8,765 nt of DNA from Acidobacteriota bacterium (GTDB taxonomy: Bacteria; Acidobacteriota; Vicinamibacteria; Vicinamibacterales; UBA8438): the NCBI GenBank assembly GCA_005778315.1, contig SXOW01000300.1:1-8765 (forward strand), given 5' to 3'. Position 1 is the stretch's first letter. Every line of letters starts with the position of its first letter. Under the pieces are notes generated by a model. That model saw only the letters and a program-made list of their open reading frames with translations, did no database searches and was not told the DNA's origin. Both the position numbers and the translations under genes were made by a program. This document shows, in pieces, positions 6,477 through 8,765 of the stretch.

Positions 6477-7423
6477 CAGTCTCCGGCGCGTCTGACCGGG
6501 GTGCCCCGTGCGCTGAGGTCGTCTCGGCGCATCCGGATCGTGATGGCATCCGGTGGAATCAGGTTGGCCGGGCGCGAGTAGACCACCTCATACTGCGCCA
6601 TGACTATCGCCGCCAACTCGGCCAGCGTGGTGTCCAGCCGGGAACTCAGGAGCAGGTCACGCCGCTGTCCCCCTGATGCCTGTGGGCCCATCTCAAGCAG
6701 CAGGTCGCGTTCGCGGATGCCGTCCGACAGAGAGAACCCCGCGGGGTCGGTGTTGACGGTGCGGTTCTGTGTCCCGGTGAGCACGACCATATGGGCGGCG
6801 GCCCCGCTGTCCTTCAGGGCCTGGAGGACCTGTTTCGCATCGCGGTTGCTGTAGTCGAGCCCCTCGCCAGTGATGGCGATGATGATCGGCCTTGCCGACT
6901 CCCGCCGCTCGAACCCGCGCGCCGTCTCCACGAGCGCGTCGAGAAGGTACGCCGCCTCATTGGGCGTGGCGAACACGCGGCCGATGCCGTCGTGCAATCG
7001 GTCCACCCGGGTCGTCGCCTCGACCAGGATGCGGGGAGTGCCGCCAAAAGACAGTAGCGCAAGTTCATTCCCGCCGGCCAGCTGGTCAACCAGGGTTGTC
7101 AGCCCGCGCTGCAGGTCGCCCGTGGCGTCCGCGACGCTGGCGCTCGTGTCCACCAGAATGGCGATCTGCATCGGCGCCACCGCCGGCCGGACATTCAGGA
7201 CCTCGCGCTCCGTCCCGTCCTCTTCCACCACGAAGTCGCTCACCGTCAAGCCGGTCACCGGGGCTCCGGTGGCGTCCAGAACGCTGACGAACATCGATTC
7301 GTTGCGGGCCTGGGCCACCACTGCAGCCTGCGTCATGGTCAGCGTTGCCGCAACCGCGCCAGCGGCCAGCCAGATGGCGGGTCGACGTGCGGCGCCGGCT
7401 TGGTGGATTGAGGCGTTCAGCAT
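6476..7423 (-). CDS. Secreted VWA-domain protein with degenerate metal site
   Basis: A 315-residue exported protein (counted from ATG 7423), paralogous in layout to the next gene. The N-terminus has a twin arginine (13-14) followed by the hydrophobic AIWLAAGAVAATLTM and a possible cut after AQA-39; the Tat consensus is poor, so Sec export is as likely. Residues 43-80 hold the family's N-terminal beta module (MFVSVLDATGAPVTGLTVSD then EEDGTE). In the VWA fold, the first metal-site motif DTSAS (92-96) is intact. The usual Gly-Gly-Thr loop reads PNEAAYLLDAL and the usual Ser-Asp-Gly reads TGEGLD (185-190), so the metal-coordinating Thr and Asp seem lost. ATG 7423 is preferred over the in-frame GTG at 7462 because the likely -10 box (7465-7470) would start transcription downstream of that GTG. 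First gene of the leftward run. Function unknown. Confidence 0.8.
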   Translation of the reverse strand: MLNASIHQAGAARRPAIWLAAGAVAATLTMTQAAVVAQARNESMFVSVLDATGAPVTGLTVSDFVVEEDGTEREVLNVRPAVAPMQIAILVDTSASVADATGDLQRGLTTLVDQLAGGNELALLSFGGTPRILVEATTRVDRLHDGIGRVFATPNEAAYLLDALVETARGFERRESARPIIIAITGEGLDYSNRDAKQVLQALKDSGAAAHMVVLTGTQNRTVNTDPAGFSLSDGIRERDLLLEMGPQASGGQRRDLLLSSRLDTTLAELAAIVMAQYEVVYSRPANLIPPDAITIRMRRDDLSARGTPVRRAGD

Positions 7424-7464
7424 GGCGCAGTTCGTGGGGCGGGCCGGCCACCCCGGTTCCACCG

Positions 7465-7493
7465 ATTATAGCGGCATTATCGGGCCGAGTCCC
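7465..7493 (-). promoter_or_regulatory. Putative sigma-70 promoter of the leftward VWA/haem operon
   Basis: On the minus strand a perfect -10 box TATAAT (7470-7465) lies 17 bp from a weak -35 GGGACT (7493-7488, three of six matches to TTGACA). A start point near 7458 would leave a leader of about 35 nt before the ATG at 7423. A second AT-rich hexamer, GATAAT (7481-7476), overlaps the spacer. AT-rich hexamers stand out in this GC-rich context. Weak -35 suggests an activator or lower strength. Confidence 0.5.
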
Positions 7494-7596
7494 ACGTCCA
7501 GCCGGTGTGGCGGTCTCGGTGGCTGGCGCCTGAACTGGCTGTGAAATCTGAGGTTTGGCCCTGACTTCCCGCTGGATGGGGCCGCGACTGGGTTCC

Positions 7597-7625
7597 TTGA
7601 CACCTCAGAGGACGCATGCTATAAA
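7597..7625 (+). promoter_or_regulatory. Near-consensus sigma-70 promoter upstream of nuoA
   Basis: TTGACA (7597-7602), a 17-bp spacer and TATAAA (7620-7625) give eleven of twelve consensus matches with ideal spacing. The start point should be near 7632. The next plus-strand gene is nuoA at 7828, so the transcript would carry a leader of about 195 nt. The spacer contains the small palindrome CCTCAGAGG, a possible but unproven operator. No terminator lies between, so nuoA is the natural target. Confidence 0.7.
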
Positions 7626-7827
7626 CAGCCCGGTTTTCAGGCCCTGCAGGTCGAGCGAGTTACCAACGACCAACCCTGCCGCATCGAGCTTTTTCGGGAG
7701 ATTTCGGGGGGCGTGCGCGTCGGGAGTGTCTGTCCGGTGTGCCCTGAGTTCGGGATGACCGGTCGGACGAGCGATGTGTGTTCACGCGGCATGTACGGCC
7801 TGACCTGGAGATATACGGTGACCGTTG

Positions 7828-8184
7828 ATGCCTGAAGCTTATTTGCCGGTACTGCTCTTCGTCCTGGTCGCGATTGGCCTCTCCCTGGGCATTCTGGCTG
7901 TGTCCGCGCTGGTCAAGTCGTCGAAGTACGGCCACGTCAAACTGCAGCCGTACGAATGCGGAATCGAGACCGAGACTGACGCGCGTGGACGGTACAGCGT
8001 CCGGTATTACCTCATCGGTATGTTGTTCGTGATTTTCGACGTGGAGACGGTGTTCATGTTTCCCTGGGCGGTCATCATGGACGAGCTCTTGCTGTTCGGG
8101 TTGATTGAGATGCTGGTGTTTCTCTTCATCCTTGTGCTCGGCTACGTGTACGCGTGGCGCAAGGGCACGCTGGAATGGGTATAG
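7828..8184 (+). CDS. nuoA: NADH-quinone oxidoreductase subunit A
   Basis: Small membrane subunit of respiratory complex I, at the junction of the quinone site and the proton-pumping arm. The 118 residues match the family length. Three transmembrane helices are seen at about 4-27, 61-80 and 86-108. The hallmark loop KLQPYECGIE (36-45) between helices 1 and 2 is present, followed by FDVETVFMFPWA (68-79). ATG 7828 gives the usual N-terminus (MPEAYLPVLLF). An in-frame TTG directly before it (7825) is a less likely start. The only Shine-Dalgarno-like stretch, TGGAG at 7806-7810, is 17 nt from the ATG, unusually far. The gene is first in the rightward operon and is followed after 12 nt by nuoC, with nuoB absent. 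Confidence 0.96.
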   Translation: MPEAYLPVLLFVLVAIGLSLGILAVSALVKSSKYGHVKLQPYECGIETETDARGRYSVRYYLIGMLFVIFDVETVFMFPWAVIMDELLLFGLIEMLVFLFILVLGYVYAWRKGTLEWV

Positions 8185-8196
8185 CGTTCGCATCTC

Positions 8197-8765
8197 ATGG
8201 CTGACGAGCAGACACCAGCGAACGGCGGGGCCCAGACACCGGCCGATCCGGCCCCGACTGACGGGCCCTTGTCCGCTGCCGGGGCTGACGCGCCGGCACC
8301 GCCCGCGGCGCCTGCACGTGAAACCGCCAAGCCGGTGGCCCCGAAACCCAAGCCGACGCCCGCACCCAAGGCCCCGGAACCTCCCAAGGGTCCCGCTGAT
8401 CCACCGCCTCCCGACGATCTCGAACGCCCCGCCTTCCTCGTGGCGCTCCAGGAGGCCCTGCCAGACGCGGTGCAGGCGCTCAGCTACTGGGTGGGTGACT
8501 GGACGGTGATTGTGCCCGCGACGTCGTTGCTCGATGTTGCCCGGTTTCTGCGGGACGATGACTCGGCATCATTCGACTATTGCTGCGACGTCACCGCGAG
8601 TGACTGGCCGCCTCGAGAGCAGCGGTTCGACGTGATCTACTGTCTCTACTCGGTCCGCCGCCGGCATCGGGTCAGGGTCAAGGTGCGTGCGGCCGAGGCC
8701 GAAGAGGTGCCATCGGTGACGGATGTCTGGCCAGCGGCGAATTGGCTCGAGCGCGAGATGTGGGA
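8197..8765 (+). CDS. nuoC: NADH-quinone oxidoreductase subunit C with Pro/Ala/Lys-rich N-terminal extension, 3' end cut off
   Basis: Hydrophilic subunit of complex I (30-kDa subunit family) in the peripheral arm near the quinone site. The 189 visible residues have two parts. Residues 1-75 are low complexity, dominated by Pro, Ala and Lys (for example APKPKPTPAPKAPEPPKG), without hydrophobic segments and probably disordered. Residues 78-189 match NuoC: FDYCCDVTASDWPP (127-139), RFDVIYCLYSV (143-153), HRVRVKVRA (157-165), PSVTDVWPAANWLEREMW (172-189), the last being the family signature. The ATG at 8197 is 12 nt after the nuoA stop but lacks a clear Shine-Dalgarno. A GTG at 8440 (codon 82) would trim nearly all the extension, but it has no ribosome site either. 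Codons in the extension are GC-rich at third positions like the rest. The fold continues beyond the window. Confidence 0.9.
   Translation, partial: MADEQTPANGGAQTPADPAPTDGPLSAAGADAPAPPAAPARETAKPVAPKPKPTPAPKAPEPPKGPADPPPPDDLERPAFLVALQEALPDAVQALSYWVGDWTVIVPATSLLDVARFLRDDDSASFDYCCDVTASDWPPREQRFDVIYCLYSVRRRHRVRVKVRAAEAEEVPSVTDVWPAANWLEREMW

Larger units (their letters stand above)
7424..7827. other. Divergent intergenic control region (about 400 bp)
   Basis: This gap separates the leftward VWA/haem run from the rightward nuo genes and holds no convincing protein gene. It contains one promoter in each direction (listed separately) and, from about 7633 on, a long nuoA leader. Small symmetrical elements occur: CCTCAGAGG (7603-7611) inside the rightward spacer, CCTGCAGG (7643-7650), GGTCG/CGACC arms (7649-7653 with 7667-7671), and GACCGGTC (7757-7764). 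None can be assigned to a regulator from sequence alone. Confidence 0.6.

Noticed and set aside
7424..7462. GTG start for the first VWA gene at 7462
   Set aside because: The TATAAT box at 7465-7470 implies transcription starts near 7458, inside such a longer frame; ATG 7423 also gives a more normal signal peptide.
7690..7694. T-run after the nuoA promoter as an intrinsic terminator
   Set aside because: No GC stem directly precedes the five T residues, so it does not form a terminator.
7660..8193. Minus-strand open frame (177 codons) opposite nuoA, rich in His, Gln and Glu
   Set aside because: This composition is what the reverse complement of a hydrophobic membrane protein gives; nuoA is unambiguous on the plus strand.
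1..8765. CRISPR arrays, insertion sequences, tRNA/rRNA genes, phage or defence genes
   Set aside because: No regularly spaced direct repeats, transposase motifs, terminal repeats, clover-leaf sequences or defence-type domains were seen on either strand.

Overview
The window looks like a high-GC bacterial chromosome and reads as ordinary core metabolism plus one lineage-flavoured pair of genes. The two tandem secreted von Willebrand A (VWA) proteins have the layout of the 'VWFA-related acidobacterial domain' family (an immunoglobulin-like N-terminal module with an 'EDG' motif, then a VWA fold; one ends in a GYYAP-type tail). This points to Acidobacteriota, perhaps a high-GC lineage such as Vicinamibacteria. 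The phylum call is inference from that family and from base composition; no rRNA gene is present to test it.

Minus strand, from about 7470 down to 1: a near-continuous run of seven genes. In order of transcription these are VWA protein 1, VWA protein 2, a CcsA/HemX-type membrane protein, hemA, hemC, a cobA-hemD fusion and hemB (cut by the window edge). A consensus -10 box (TATAAT) lies just upstream of the first gene. The VWA genes overlap by 1 nt. The hemA/hemC, hemC/cobA-hemD and cobA-hemD/hemB junctions are all 4-nt start/stop overlaps. The only real gaps are 60 nt before the CcsA/HemX gene and 123 nt before hemA, and both contain GC-rich inverted repeats. The heme genes cover the C5 route from glutamyl-tRNA to uroporphyrinogen III (GluTR, PBG synthase, PBG deaminase, uroporphyrinogen-III synthase; hemL is not in view), with a branch to sirohaem/cobalamin through the methyltransferase half of the fusion. 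The arrangement recalls the Bacillus hemAXCDBL cluster.

Plus strand, 7597 to the end: a separate, divergent unit. A near-consensus sigma-70 promoter (TTGACA, 17 bp, TATAAA) is followed by a leader of about 195 nt, then nuoA and a partial nuoC of respiratory complex I. nuoB, which normally sits between them, is absent: only 12 nt separate the two genes. NuoC carries an unusual N-terminal extension of about 75 residues rich in Pro, Ala and Lys.

Together the region couples haem supply, probable cytochrome c/haem handling and complex I around a shared divergent control region of about 400 bp. I see no CRISPR array, insertion sequence, tRNA, rRNA, phage gene or recognisable defence system. The best leads are the missing nuoB, the NuoC extension, the VWA pair heading a haem operon (one with a degenerate metal site), the divergent SAM-binding loop of the methyltransferase, and the RNA hairpins at operon junctions.
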